Position numbers and translations under genes: made by a program. Source: Polaribacter glomeratus (GTDB lineage Bacteria > Bacteroidota > Bacteroidia > Flavobacteriales > Flavobacteriaceae). From it: 64,000 nucleotides of DNA. The stretch covers positions 477,107-541,106 of the forward strand of contig NZ_MSCM01000001.1 of NCBI RefSeq assembly GCF_002954665.1, given 5' to 3'. The notes below the pieces were generated by a model. It had not been told where the DNA came from. It ran no database searches and saw only the letters and a list, made by a program, of their open reading frames with translations. Below, one piece after another: positions 37,075 to 45,425 of the stretch (position 1 is its first letter; each line of letters starts with the position of its first letter).

Positions 37075-37695
37075 TTAAGCCTCAATAATTGTTGCTTCTA
37101 ATTGGTTGTAGTTGGTAAGTAATTTATTTTTTAGACTAAATAATAGATTGTTTTTAAGTAAAAATAGTGCTACATATCTTCCAATTTGAAAAAATAGTAA
37201 AGAGATCATAAATATAACAAACATATAAAAACCCTCTGTTTTAAATTGCGAAAGCGTATCTATTGAGTAATTGATGTTAAATGATTCTATTACCTGAAAA
37301 GGAGATAAGAAGTACGTATAAACTCCCGTTTTAAAATCAGAAAAGTAGAGGCTAATATAAATTATAGAGAATATATTCCATGCAATCAAAGCAGATGCGT
37401 TGGCTATAAATTTAGTAAAAGAAGTTTTGTATTGCTCGCATACTTTAGTAACATACGATGAATGGCTTTGATTATTTTTACAACACAAGTCTTTGTTAAT
37501 GAGTTTTTTGGTAACTCTCCATTTAAAATAATTATCTAAAGTAAAATAAAATAGTGCAACTGGTGTTGCCATAATAATAAAAGTAGCTATTGAAATAAAA
37601 ATTATTAAAAAAGTCATTTCCGCATATTCCATCAATAATTGAGACTGCAGGTTCTTCATCGTTTGAATCATAAAAATGTTTGTGAATGCAGTCAT
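37075..37695 (-). CDS. Hypothetical membrane protein
   Basis: A 206-residue protein with four hydrophobic segments (about 29-51, 95-115, 125-133 weak and 150-175). A polar loop with two cysteines (DLCCKNNQSHSSYV) lies between the first two. No family is recognised. A TAnnTTTG box on the minus strand (37744-37737) lies 42 bases upstream and supports expression. Neighbours are unrelated, so no role is suggested. Confidence 0.65.
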   Translation of the reverse strand: MTAFTNIFMIQTMKNLQSQLLMEYAEMTFLIIFISIATFIIMATPVALFYFTLDNYFKWRVTKKLINKDLCCKNNQSHSSYVTKVCEQYKTSFTKFIANASALIAWNIFSIIYISLYFSDFKTGVYTYFLSPFQVIESFNINYSIDTLSQFKTEGFYMFVIFMISLLFFQIGRYVALFLLKNNLLFSLKNKLLTNYNQLEATIIEA

Positions 37696-37736
37696 GGTAT
37701 ATTTAATTAGATTTGTTCTAAGTAATTTGGTTAAAT

Positions 37737-37744
37737 CAAATATA
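37737..37744 (-). promoter_or_regulatory. Putative -7 box (TATATTTG) of the 37075-37695 gene
   Basis: A minus-strand TAnnTTTG match, 42 bases before the ATG at 37695. Confidence 0.4.
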
Positions 37745-37900
37745 GTTAAATAAATGTTAAAATAAATATTTTTAATATTTATTTTATTGAATATTAGTGT
37801 ATTATATTTTATTTATTGTTTTGCTTAAATACATTTTGATCTTAAATCAAGCCCGTTGTTATGATAAAAAAGAGCATTGTTAATATTTTATTATTAATTA

Positions 37901-38704
37901 CTAATAATGATTTACCATATCTGGCGTATATCCTAAATAAGCATCTATTTTTTTAATTAAAGAATCAATATCAATCAAGGTTTTACTTACTAAATCAAGG
38001 AAATTTTCTTGTAAAATAAATTTGGTTTTAACGGCATTAATGAGCTCTAGTTTAGATGCAGGTTCTTTTAGTTTGTTTTGTATAAATAAAGTTAAAGCGG
38101 GGTCAATATCGTTTAAAGACTCGTCATCCGGCGAGCTTCCTTTTTCATAAATAGTAACTTGAGCGTATTTATTAATAACAGGGTATATTTCTTTGTAAAA
38201 AATATTGTTAAGATCATTATTTACATCATTGTCATTTGCTTCACAAAATAAATAGTAATTTATAATTTCAACACTTAAAAATTTATCACTAATTAAACTA
38301 AATTGTCCAGAAGAAACAAGCTCTCTATAGGTATTATCTATTTTAGGAAAGTCATATGAAATCGTTAAATAATTCAATTTATCATCTAAACTATCGATAT
38401 CAGAGAAACTATAATTTATAGAGAAGTCTTTTATTATTGATTTTTCAATAAAAATTGATTCGTTATAATGAATAATCATATCTTTTAGTATTGCTTTTTG
38501 ATATTCTAAATCTTCCACAATATTATTTAAATACCATTCTTCTTTTTTTGTGTTTTCTTTTTGTTGGTTCCAGCTACTAAATTGCAATGCTAGCAGAATA
38601 CCAACCATTACAAGAAGTATTTCTCCAAGAGCATATATGATGTATTTTCTAAATTTATTTTCTGTTAAAAGTTTTTGTCTTGCTTTTCTCAATAAATGTA
38701 ACAT
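37901..38704 (-). CDS. DUF6090 family single-pass membrane protein
   Basis: A 267-residue protein of the Bacteroidota family with the N-terminal signature LTENKFRKYIIYALGEILLV followed by MVGILLALQFSSWNQQ. That region is one membrane segment, with a following alpha-helical extracytoplasmic region of about 220 residues rich in acidic residues. Function is unknown; such genes are often present in many copies in flavobacterial genomes. An upstream TTG at 38743 would add 13 residues, but the ATG at 38704 fits the family's usual start (MLHLLRKARQKLL). Confidence 0.85.
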   Translation of the reverse strand: MLHLLRKARQKLLTENKFRKYIIYALGEILLVMVGILLALQFSSWNQQKENTKKEEWYLNNIVEDLEYQKAILKDMIIHYNESIFIEKSIIKDFSINYSFSDIDSLDDKLNYLTISYDFPKIDNTYRELVSSGQFSLISDKFLSVEIINYYLFCEANDNDVNNDLNNIFYKEIYPVINKYAQVTIYEKGSSPDDESLNDIDPALTLFIQNKLKEPASKLELINAVKTKFILQENFLDLVSKTLIDIDSLIKKIDAYLGYTPDMVNHY

Positions 38705-38800
38705 AACATTGATTTTTATTTTAAATATACTAAAAAAATACAAAGCATTAAAAATGATTATAATATCTATTAAAAATGATACTAAAAGGGTTTTAATGAA

Positions 38801-38829
38801 TTGTAATCGAATGAAAAATTTTATATTTG
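38801..38829 (+). promoter_or_regulatory. Promoter of the glmM operon
   Basis: A -33 TTG (38801-38803) and a -7 TATATTTG (38822-38829) lie 18 bases apart; the start codon follows 19 bases after the box. Confidence 0.65.
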
Positions 38830-38847
38830 TAGTGTTAAAATAAAACT

Positions 38848-40239
38848 ATGACATTAATAAAATCGATATCAGGAATTAGAGGTACAATTGGAGGTAAAAC
38901 TGCTGATAATTTAACACCTATAGACGCAGTAAAATTTGCTTCAGCATATGGGGCTTTTATAAAAAACAGAAATCCGAATAAAGAAAAATTAACCGTTGTA
39001 GTAGGCAGAGATGCTCGTATTTCTGGTAAAATGATTTCTAGTTTAGTAGCAAATACTTTAGTAGGTTTAGGAATTAATGTAGTTGATTTAGGTCTTTCTA
39101 CAACACCAACTGTTGAGGTTGCAGTACCTTTAGAAAAAGCGGATGGCGGTATTATTTTAACGGCTTCCCACAATCCAAAACAATGGAATGCTTTAAAATT
39201 ATTAAATGAAAAAGGTGAGTTTTTAAATGGAGCAGAAGGAGAAGAAATTCTTGCTTTAGCAGAAAGTGAAGATTTTGAATTTGCAGACGTTGATGATTTA
39301 GGAAGTTATACAAAAGATAATTCGTATTTAGAAAAGCATATTCAAGAAGTTTTAAACTTAGAATTAGTTGATGTTGAAGCTATTAAAAAAGCAAAATTTA
39401 AAGTGGTTGTTGATGGTGTAAATTCTACTGGAGGAATTTTTATACCTGCATTATTAGAGAAATTAGGTGTAGAATGTATTGAATTATATTGCACACCAAA
39501 TGGGCAATTTCCTCACAATCCAGAACCTTTAAAAGAGCACTTAACAGATATTTCTGAATTGGTAGTGAAAGAAAAAGCAGATTTAGGAATTGTAGTTGAT
39601 CCAGATGTAGACAGACTGGCTTTGGTTTCTGAAGATGGTTCTATGTTTGGCGAAGAATATACATTAGTTGCGTGTGCAGATTATGTATTAGGACGTTTAA
39701 AAGGAGGGAACACGGTTTCTAATTTATCTTCTTCTAGAGCATTAAGAGATGTTACTCAAAAACATGGCGGAACGTATACGGCAAGTGCAGTTGGTGAAGT
39801 TAATGTGGTTATAAAAATGAAAGAAACAAATACGGTAATTGGTGGTGAAGGAAATGGAGGAATCATTTATCCTGCTTCACATTACGGGCGTGATTCTTTG
39901 GTAGGTGTTGCTTTGTTTTTATCGCATTTAGCACATCAAAAAGTATCTTGTAAAACCTTGAGAGATTCGTATCCAAGTTATTTTATGAGCAAAAATAAGA
40001 TTCAATTAACACCAGAGATTGATGTTGATAAAATTTTAGAAACCATGGCATCAACTTATAAAAATGAGGATGTAAACACGATTGATGGCGTTAAAATTGA
40101 TTTTGCTGATGAATGGATTCATTTAAGAAAATCGAATACAGAACCAATTATTAGAATTTATACAGAAGCTAAATCTCAAGATGCAGCCGATGCTTTGGCA
40201 ATACGTTTTATCAATGAAATTAAAGAAATAATAGCTTAA
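38848..40239 (+). CDS. glmM: Phosphoglucosamine mutase
   Basis: A 463-residue alpha-D-phosphohexomutase. The active-site phosphoserine loop is GIILTASHNPKQWNALK (Ser107), the Mg loop DPDVDRLALVSEDG near residue 251, the sugar loop GGEGNGGIIYP near 332 and the phosphate loop RKSNTEPIIRIY near 430. In Bacteroidota this branch is annotated GlmM, converting glucosamine 6-phosphate to glucosamine 1-phosphate for peptidoglycan and lipid A. Phosphomannomutase activity cannot be excluded. It is followed with no gap by an outer-membrane protein gene. Confidence 0.9.
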   Translation: MTLIKSISGIRGTIGGKTADNLTPIDAVKFASAYGAFIKNRNPNKEKLTVVVGRDARISGKMISSLVANTLVGLGINVVDLGLSTTPTVEVAVPLEKADGGIILTASHNPKQWNALKLLNEKGEFLNGAEGEEILALAESEDFEFADVDDLGSYTKDNSYLEKHIQEVLNLELVDVEAIKKAKFKVVVDGVNSTGGIFIPALLEKLGVECIELYCTPNGQFPHNPEPLKEHLTDISELVVKEKADLGIVVDPDVDRLALVSEDGSMFGEEYTLVACADYVLGRLKGGNTVSNLSSSRALRDVTQKHGGTYTASAVGEVNVVIKMKETNTVIGGEGNGGIIYPASHYGRDSLVGVALFLSHLAHQKVSCKTLRDSYPSYFMSKNKIQLTPEIDVDKILETMASTYKNEDVNTIDGVKIDFADEWIHLRKSNTEPIIRIYTEAKSQDAADALAIRFINEIKEIIA

Positions 40240-41073
40240 ATGTTTCAGAAAAAACACTTTTCACTACTTTTAATTTTCATGGTATTATCTGTGAATGCGC
40301 AAGAAAATCAAAAGAAAAAGGGTACGAACAAAGGTAAGTTTTTTGTGTATTGGGGTTGGAATTGGGCAAGTTATACCGATTCAAATATTCGCTTTAAAGG
40401 TGATAATTATGATTTTACCTTGCAAGATGTAAAAGCTCGAGATACACCATCTGCATTTACTTTTAAAAAGTATTTTGGAATTACAAACTTGACTAAACCA
40501 CAAACAAATGCAAGAATTGGATATTTTTTTAAAGAAAATTACACGATTTCTTTAGGTGTAGATCACATGAAATATGTTGTTAATAATGACCAGTTTGTAG
40601 ATATAGACGGAACAATAAATATTGGTAATACAAAATATGATGGTGTTTATAACGGACAACAAATTCAATTAACAGAAGATTTTTTACGCCTAGAACATAC
40701 AGATGGTTTAAATTACATCAATATAGAATTATATCGTTTTGATGATATTAGCAGTTGGTTTGGTTTACAATCAGAGAGTTTTCAAATAAACATTACAGAA
40801 GGTTTTGGTGCTGGAGTTTTATATCCAAAAACAGATACTTCGCTTTTAGGTCTTGATAGACACGATGATTATCATATTTCTGGTTACGGACTTTCTGCCG
40901 GATTTGGATTGAATGTTACATTTTTAAAACATTTTTTTATTCAGGCAGATTTAAAAGGTGGCTATATAAACATGCCCGATGTTAAGATAAGTACGAATGC
41001 TGCGGATAGTGCTTCTCAAGATTTTTTCTTTTTACAAAATAATATTTTAATTGGAGGTAAATTTAGATTATAA
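40240..41073 (+). CDS. Outer-membrane beta-barrel-like protein
   Basis: A 277-residue exported protein. The signal peptide is MFQKKHFSLLLIFMVLSVNA, then a lysine-rich linker, then alternating amphipathic strands with aromatic girdles (FFVYWGWNWASYTDS, ARIGYFFKENYTISLGVDHM, HISGYGLSAGFGLNVTFLKH) and a final NNILIGGKFRL. This is consistent with a small outer-membrane barrel. The specific role is unknown. It starts directly after the glmM stop and ends with a one-base TAATG overlap with the aminotransferase gene, so all three are one operon. Confidence 0.8.
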   Translation: MFQKKHFSLLLIFMVLSVNAQENQKKKGTNKGKFFVYWGWNWASYTDSNIRFKGDNYDFTLQDVKARDTPSAFTFKKYFGITNLTKPQTNARIGYFFKENYTISLGVDHMKYVVNNDQFVDIDGTINIGNTKYDGVYNGQQIQLTEDFLRLEHTDGLNYINIELYRFDDISSWFGLQSESFQINITEGFGAGVLYPKTDTSLLGLDRHDDYHISGYGLSAGFGLNVTFLKHFFIQADLKGGYINMPDVKISTNAADSASQDFFFLQNNILIGGKFRL

Positions 41074-42542
41074 TGAAAAATTTAGAGCAATATTTCGGTC
41101 AATTTCGTGCAAATATTATAGGCGTAGATCAAACATTTACATCTCCTTATGGAATAAAAAATATCATCTACGCAGATTGGACGGCAAGCGGAAGATTGTA
41201 CAGACCTATTGAAGAAAAAATTTGTAACGAACTAGGACCTTTTGTAGCAAATACACACACAGAAACTTCTACAACAGGTGCCGCAATGACACTTGCGTAT
41301 CACGAAGCTAGAAATATTATAAAACGTCATGTAAACGCAAATTCTAATGATGTTTTAATTACCACAGGATCGGGAATGACGGCTGCTGTGAACAAATTTC
41401 AACGTATTTTAGGCTTAAAAGTTGCCGAAAATTTAAAAGAGTACACAACGGTTCCAGAAGATTTAAAACCGATTGTTTTTATATCTCATATGGAGCATCA
41501 CTCAAATCAAACTTCTTGGTTAGAAACCATTGCAGATGTTGAGGTTGTTCCTTGTAATGATGAAGGTTTAGTGTGTTTAGAAAGTTTTGAAAAATGCATT
41601 CAAAAGCACGAACATAGAAAAATAAAAATCGCTTCAATAACTTCTTGTTCTAATGTTACAGGTATAAAAACAGCATATCATAAAGTTGCAAAATTAATTC
41701 ATCAGTATAACGGCTTATGCTTTGTAGATTTTGCATGCTGTGCGCCTTATGTTGATATTAATATGCATCCAGAAATTGAAGAGGAATATTTAGATGCAAT
41801 TTTCTTTTCTCCGCATAAATTTTTAGGAGGACCAGGAAGTGCAGGTGTATTGATTTTTAATAAGAAATTATATAAAAATACAGTACCAGATAATCCAGGA
41901 GGAGGAACGGTGAGTTACACAAATCCTTGGGGACAGCATGATTATTTTGATGATGTAGAAACTAGAGAAGATGGCGGAACACCTGCTTTTTTACAAACCA
42001 TAAAGATTGCATTGGCAATTCAGTTGAAAAACAAAATGGGCGTAGAGAACATCAGAAAAAGAGAAGATGAAATTAACGAAGTGTTATTTAAAACTTTAGA
42101 AGGTTTATCTGGTGTAAAAATATTAGCTCCAAATCATAAAAAAAGATTAAGTATTTTTTCTTTCTACTTTGAAAAGGTTCATTTTAACCTAGTTGTTAAA
42201 CTATTAAATGATCGTTTTGGGATTCAGACTAGAGGTGGATGTTCTTGTGCAGGAACCTACGGCCATTTTTTATTAAACGTAGATCAAGAGACTTCAAATA
42301 GAATAAAAGATGAGATTTTACATGGCTGTAATACACAAAAACCAGGTTGGATTCGTTTGTCTTTGCATCCAACGGTAACAAATAACGAATTAGATTTTAT
42401 TTGTAAATCATTAAAAGAATTGTCAGAAAATATACAAGATTGGGCTAAAGATTATAAGTACGATTCTATAAAGAATGATTATGTGCATAATTCTATAGAA
42501 CCAATTGAAAAAGAACTAGTTGCTTCTTGGTTTACTGTTTAG
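41073..42542 (+). CDS. Class V aminotransferase-fold PLP enzyme
   Basis: A 489-residue PLP enzyme of the class V/NifS-like fold. ADWTASGRLYRPIEEKICNE lies near residue 34, TGSGMTAAVNKFQRIL near 97, and the PLP lysine is in FFSPHKFLGGPGSAGVLIF (about Lys249). RGGCSCAGTYGHFLL near 390 resembles the cysteine desulfurase Cys loop. The length and central insertions differ from IscS and SufS, so cysteine desulfurase function is possible but not secure. Start overlaps the preceding stop by one base. The 3' end overlaps that of the convergent acyltransferase gene by 11 bases. Confidence 0.85.
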   Translation: MKNLEQYFGQFRANIIGVDQTFTSPYGIKNIIYADWTASGRLYRPIEEKICNELGPFVANTHTETSTTGAAMTLAYHEARNIIKRHVNANSNDVLITTGSGMTAAVNKFQRILGLKVAENLKEYTTVPEDLKPIVFISHMEHHSNQTSWLETIADVEVVPCNDEGLVCLESFEKCIQKHEHRKIKIASITSCSNVTGIKTAYHKVAKLIHQYNGLCFVDFACCAPYVDINMHPEIEEEYLDAIFFSPHKFLGGPGSAGVLIFNKKLYKNTVPDNPGGGTVSYTNPWGQHDYFDDVETREDGGTPAFLQTIKIALAIQLKNKMGVENIRKREDEINEVLFKTLEGLSGVKILAPNHKKRLSIFSFYFEKVHFNLVVKLLNDRFGIQTRGGCSCAGTYGHFLLNVDQETSNRIKDEILHGCNTQKPGWIRLSLHPTVTNNELDFICKSLKELSENIQDWAKDYKYDSIKNDYVHNSIEPIEKELVASWFTV

Positions 42543-43440
42543 AAACTTTCATTTTTTGCCATTCGTCAAAACTATTTCTATGTTTAAATCTTTTATGAGA
42601 CCATAGGTAAAGAGCTGGTTGCTGTTTAATATTATTTTCTGTTAACAGCGTATATTTGTCAGTAATTTCATAATCTTCGAACTCTTTTGGAGCGTCCGTT
42701 ATCAACTGAAATTCTGTTTCATAATATCCTCTTTTTATCTTTTTGGTTACATAATTAATCACCACTAAATTAAACCTTTTAGCAAGCATTTCTGCACCTG
42801 TATGCATTGGCACTTTAATACCAAAAAAATCATTCCAATAGTATGTTTTGTGCATTTGAGGAGACTGATCACTTAATAAAACATATAAACCTTGCGTTTT
42901 TTCTGCAAAATTCTTTTGCATGCCTTTTACAGTTTCACTTGCCTTATATCCTATAATTCCATACTTTTCTCTAGAACTGCGTACAACTTTTTCAAAATAA
43001 GGATTGCCTAATTTGGTGTATGCACCACTTACATTTCCTTCTAAAACAAGTGGTAAACTAATAGACCATTCCCAGTTTGCTTGGTGTGCAGCAACTAATG
43101 CAATACTTCTGCCTTGCCTGGTGTAATTATTTACCAATTCAGGATTTTTATAAGTGTATCGTTTTGACATTTCTTTTTCTGATATAGAAAAGGCCTTTAC
43201 ACTTTCCATAATTAAATCAGTAAGATGTTTAAAAAAGTCCTTTCCTATTTTTTTTCTTTCCTCTTCGGATTTTTCAGGAAAAGCGAGTTTTAAATTTTCT
43301 AAAACTACTTTTTTTCGATAGCCGATTACATTGTACATCAAGAAGAAAAAAAAATCTGACAATACATATAATATACGCATTGGTAATCTAGAAAGTAAGT
43401 AGATAAAAGGGTAGATTATTGCAAAAGCTAAAAATTGCAT
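42532..43440 (-). CDS. Lysophospholipid acyltransferase, LpxL/HtrB-like
   Basis: A 302-residue protein with an N-terminal membrane segment (MQFLAFAIIYPFIYLLSRLP), followed by the family HX4D/E-type motif LVAAHQANWEWSISLP near residue 115. LSDQSPQMHKTYYWNDFFG and the TGAEMLAKRFNLVVINYV block follow. Such enzymes add the secondary acyl chains of lipid A or acylate ornithine-type lipids at the inner membrane. The longer frame starts with TTG at 43542 and would cross the opposite gene's start, so the ATG at 43440 is chosen. Confidence 0.88.
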   Translation of the reverse strand: MQFLAFAIIYPFIYLLSRLPMRILYVLSDFFFFLMYNVIGYRKKVVLENLKLAFPEKSEEERKKIGKDFFKHLTDLIMESVKAFSISEKEMSKRYTYKNPELVNNYTRQGRSIALVAAHQANWEWSISLPLVLEGNVSGAYTKLGNPYFEKVVRSSREKYGIIGYKASETVKGMQKNFAEKTQGLYVLLSDQSPQMHKTYYWNDFFGIKVPMHTGAEMLAKRFNLVVINYVTKKIKRGYYETEFQLITDAPKEFEDYEITDKYTLLTENNIKQQPALYLWSHKRFKHRNSFDEWQKMKVSKQ

Positions 43441-43514
43441 TCGGTTTTGTTTTAATTGCAAATATCTATAATTTAAATTAAACAGAAAGGATAAATAAAA
43501 CAAAGAGATTTTGC

Positions 43515-43522
43515 TATTTTTG
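43515..43522 (+). promoter_or_regulatory. Putative -7 box (TATTTTTG) just ahead of the rhomboid gene
   Basis: A TAnnTTTG match that ends only 4 bases before the first ATG (43527), implying a leaderless or almost leaderless transcript. Confidence 0.5.
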
Positions 43523-43526
43523 CAAG

Positions 43527-44180
43527 ATGATGCAAGGTTCAAATCCCATAGTTTTATTGATAATTATCGCCAACGTTTTGTTTTCTATGAAAGGCTTTGA
43601 TAATTATGCTTTTTTAGATAAATATAAATTTCAAGTTGGTAGAGTTCTAGGAAAAGAAAAAATTAGAATGATATCTTCTGGTTTTTTGCATGTAGATTGG
43701 ATGCATCTTGGTTTTAATATGTATGCACTTTATATGTTTGGCGGTTTTGTGGATAGTATTTTAGGAAGTATTAGTTTTTTAATTATCTATTTTGGAAGTT
43801 TATTGGCAGGTAGTTTGTACACGTTACAGTATCATAAAAATGAACCTTATTATAGTGCAGTAGGAGCTTCTGGTGCGGTTTCCGGAATTGTATATGCTTC
43901 TATTTTATTGTTTCCTGATATGCAATTGTTGTTGTTCTTTGCAATTCCGATTCCTGGGTATGTTTTTGCAGTAGGTTATTTAGTCTATTCTATTTATGGA
44001 ATGAAAAAGCAGGTAGGTAATATTGGGCATGCAGCGCATTTAGGAGGCACAATTGGTGGTTTTGCTTTAACACTTTTGTTAAATCCTATGTTATTTACAA
44101 CCAACACTACATTTGTAATTATTTTAGCAATTCCGATTCTTTTACTATTACTTTTCGGAGATAAATTAAAAAGTTTGTAA
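43527..44180 (+). CDS. Rhomboid family intramembrane serine protease
   Basis: A 217-residue six-helix rhomboid. HVDWMHLGFNMYALYMFG (near residue 52) carries the conserved oxyanion-side HxxxN, the catalytic Ser115 is in VGASGAVSGIVYAS, and the catalytic His171 is in GHAAHLGGTIGG. All active-site residues are present, so it should be an active protease of the inner membrane. There is no extra soluble domain. Two adjacent ATG codons (43527 and 43530) are possible starts. A good -7 box ends 4 bases earlier, which favours a leaderless message or use of the second ATG. Confidence 0.92.
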   Translation: MMQGSNPIVLLIIIANVLFSMKGFDNYAFLDKYKFQVGRVLGKEKIRMISSGFLHVDWMHLGFNMYALYMFGGFVDSILGSISFLIIYFGSLLAGSLYTLQYHKNEPYYSAVGASGAVSGIVYASILLFPDMQLLLFFAIPIPGYVFAVGYLVYSIYGMKKQVGNIGHAAHLGGTIGGFALTLLLNPMLFTTNTTFVIILAIPILLLLLFGDKLKSL

Positions 44181-44300
44181 AATAAATAGAGACTTTATAA
44201 AGTAGTAAAGACTTCATTTTTATTGAAATACAAATATTATTTGATTGATGTTTGATATTGTTTTCGAGTAATAATTTTTTGTTTTAAGTAAATTTAAAGC

Positions 44301-44336
44301 AAAAAAAAGACCTTATTATTTCTAATAAAGTCTTTT
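44301..44336 (-). terminator. Terminator of the tRNA-Gly gene
   Basis: On the minus strand, AAAAGACTTTATTA pairs with TAATAAGGTCTTTT (one mismatch) around a GAAA loop and is followed by further T residues; it begins 2 bases after the tRNA. Confidence 0.85.
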
Positions 44337-44337
44337 G

Positions 44338-44410
44338 AGCGAAAGACCGGGTTCGAACCGGCGACATTCAGCTTGGAAGGCTGACGCTCTACCAACTGAG
44401 CTACTTTCGC
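44338..44410 (-). tRNA. tRNA-Gly (anticodon TCC)
   Basis: A 73-base cloverleaf on the minus strand. The acceptor is GCGAAAG/CTTTCGC with discriminator T, the D arm GCTC..GAGC, the anticodon stem TCAGC/GCTGA with loop CTTCCAA (anticodon TCC), and the T arm GCCGG TTCGAAC CCGGT. No CCA is encoded. It reads GGA and GGG glycine codons. Confidence 0.96.
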
Positions 44411-44471
44411 TTGGTAAAGGCTGCAAATATAGTATCATTTTTGAGTTCTACAATCTTTTTTTTATCAAAAA

Positions 44472-44910
44472 TTAATAAAACTTTTTATCATCTCTCAATA
44501 CTTTTAAAAAATGAAATCCGTAGATGTTGTATCCTTGATTATAATAAAATTTATGAGATTTTGGGTTGCTTATATAAGTGTTTAATTCAATGGCTTCGCA
44601 ACCTATATTTTTTACCTGCTCGTCTATCCAAGTAAAAGCTGTTTCCTAAACTTTTTCCTCTTAAAGTTTCATCAATAATAACACGTTCTTGGGCTACACT
44701 TTTACAAACGTAATGTCTAGTTGATTGCCAAAGCTTCACAATAACAGATAATTTGTTATCAATAAACAAAACAACACATTCGTAATAAGGCAAGTTTACC
44801 ATTTCTACAACACGCTCTTTTAATATTTTTGGCGGCGTATTTGTCTTAATTATTGATAGCAACGGAATAATAGAAATGATATTTTTAGTTTTGATTATTT
44901 TAATTTTATG
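44472..44910 (-). pseudogene. Decayed GNAT acetyltransferase gene
   Basis: Conceptual translation joining two frames gives a GNAT-type N-acetyltransferase of about 145 residues. The N-terminal part reads IISIIPLLSIIKTNTPPKIL, then LKERVVEMVNLPYYECVVLF and VIIDETLRGKSLG (acetyl-CoA loop). The C-terminal part in another frame reads ETAFTWIDEQVKNIGCEAIE, then LNTYISNPKSHKFYYNQGYN and ends at the TAA at 44472. The frames change near 44650, just after KSLG, where one base appears to be missing. No ATG occurs in the N-terminal region; the expected start position reads ATA. Both defects suggest a dead gene. The 91-codon frame at 44587-44862 is only its first part. Confidence 0.8.
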
Positions 44911-45218
44911 TTCAGATTTATAATTTTCGGTAAAAATATAGCTTGTTGTTTAACTATGCAAAGTATAAATTACTACTTTTTTATTTTCAACATACAAGTA
45001 AATAAAAATAGGATTCATTTAAAATAGACCAATATGAACTGCAAATAAAAACACTCTAAGTGTAATTTTTAACTGATAAAAAGGGCTATCGCTGCCTAAA
45101 AGATTTATTAGATTTACAATAATACCAAATACCAAAAAAAATATTTTAGAAAAGTAATTCGTTTTAAGAAAGTGAATTAAAGATACTAATAGTAGTTGAT
45201 TAATGTAAATAGATTTAC
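44911..45218. other. AT-rich gap with no recognisable gene
   Basis: I see no coding frame, tRNA or strong terminator here. A short GGGCTATCGCTGCC stretch near 45080 recalls the core of the dispersed intergenic palindromes but lacks the paired arm. Confidence 0.5.
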
Positions 45219-45425
45219 TTAAGCGGCGTGTTTATTTAAATTCATATTTAATATTACTTTGTCTACATAGTTTGTACCAACAAGCATTTCGTTCACGACC
45301 ATTTGGTATAAATGATTGATGCAAATGAGCAGTTCATGCACTAGTTCAATTATATATACTGTAATTATTGTAATAGTAATAACACTTATTAAAATTAGAA
45401 AGAACTGTTTTAGAAATTTTTTCAT
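45219..45425 (-). CDS. Small membrane protein coupled to the DUF418 gene
   Basis: A 68-residue protein. It starts MKKFLKQFFLILISVITITI and continues with ITVYIIELVHELLI, giving one clear membrane helix (residues 6-30) and a short polar tail. Its ATG overlaps the TGA stop of the DUF418 gene in the classic ATGA arrangement (45425-45422), a sign of translational coupling. The longer frame back to 45494 only shadows the DUF418 coding sequence and is not used. Function is unknown; a small partner or regulator of the DUF418 protein is plausible. Confidence 0.6.
   Translation of the reverse strand: MKKFLKQFFLILISVITITIITVYIIELVHELLICINHLYQMVVNEMLVGTNYVDKVILNMNLNKHAA

Noticed and set aside
41073..42542. 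Calling the class V enzyme SufS/IscS
   Set aside because: A Cys-rich loop is present, but length and insertions differ and no suf genes are nearby, so only the fold-level name is given.
44411..44635. 74-codon plus-strand frame after the tRNA
   Set aside because: It is antisense to the C-terminal half of the GNAT remnant, whose translation gives a recognisable protein.
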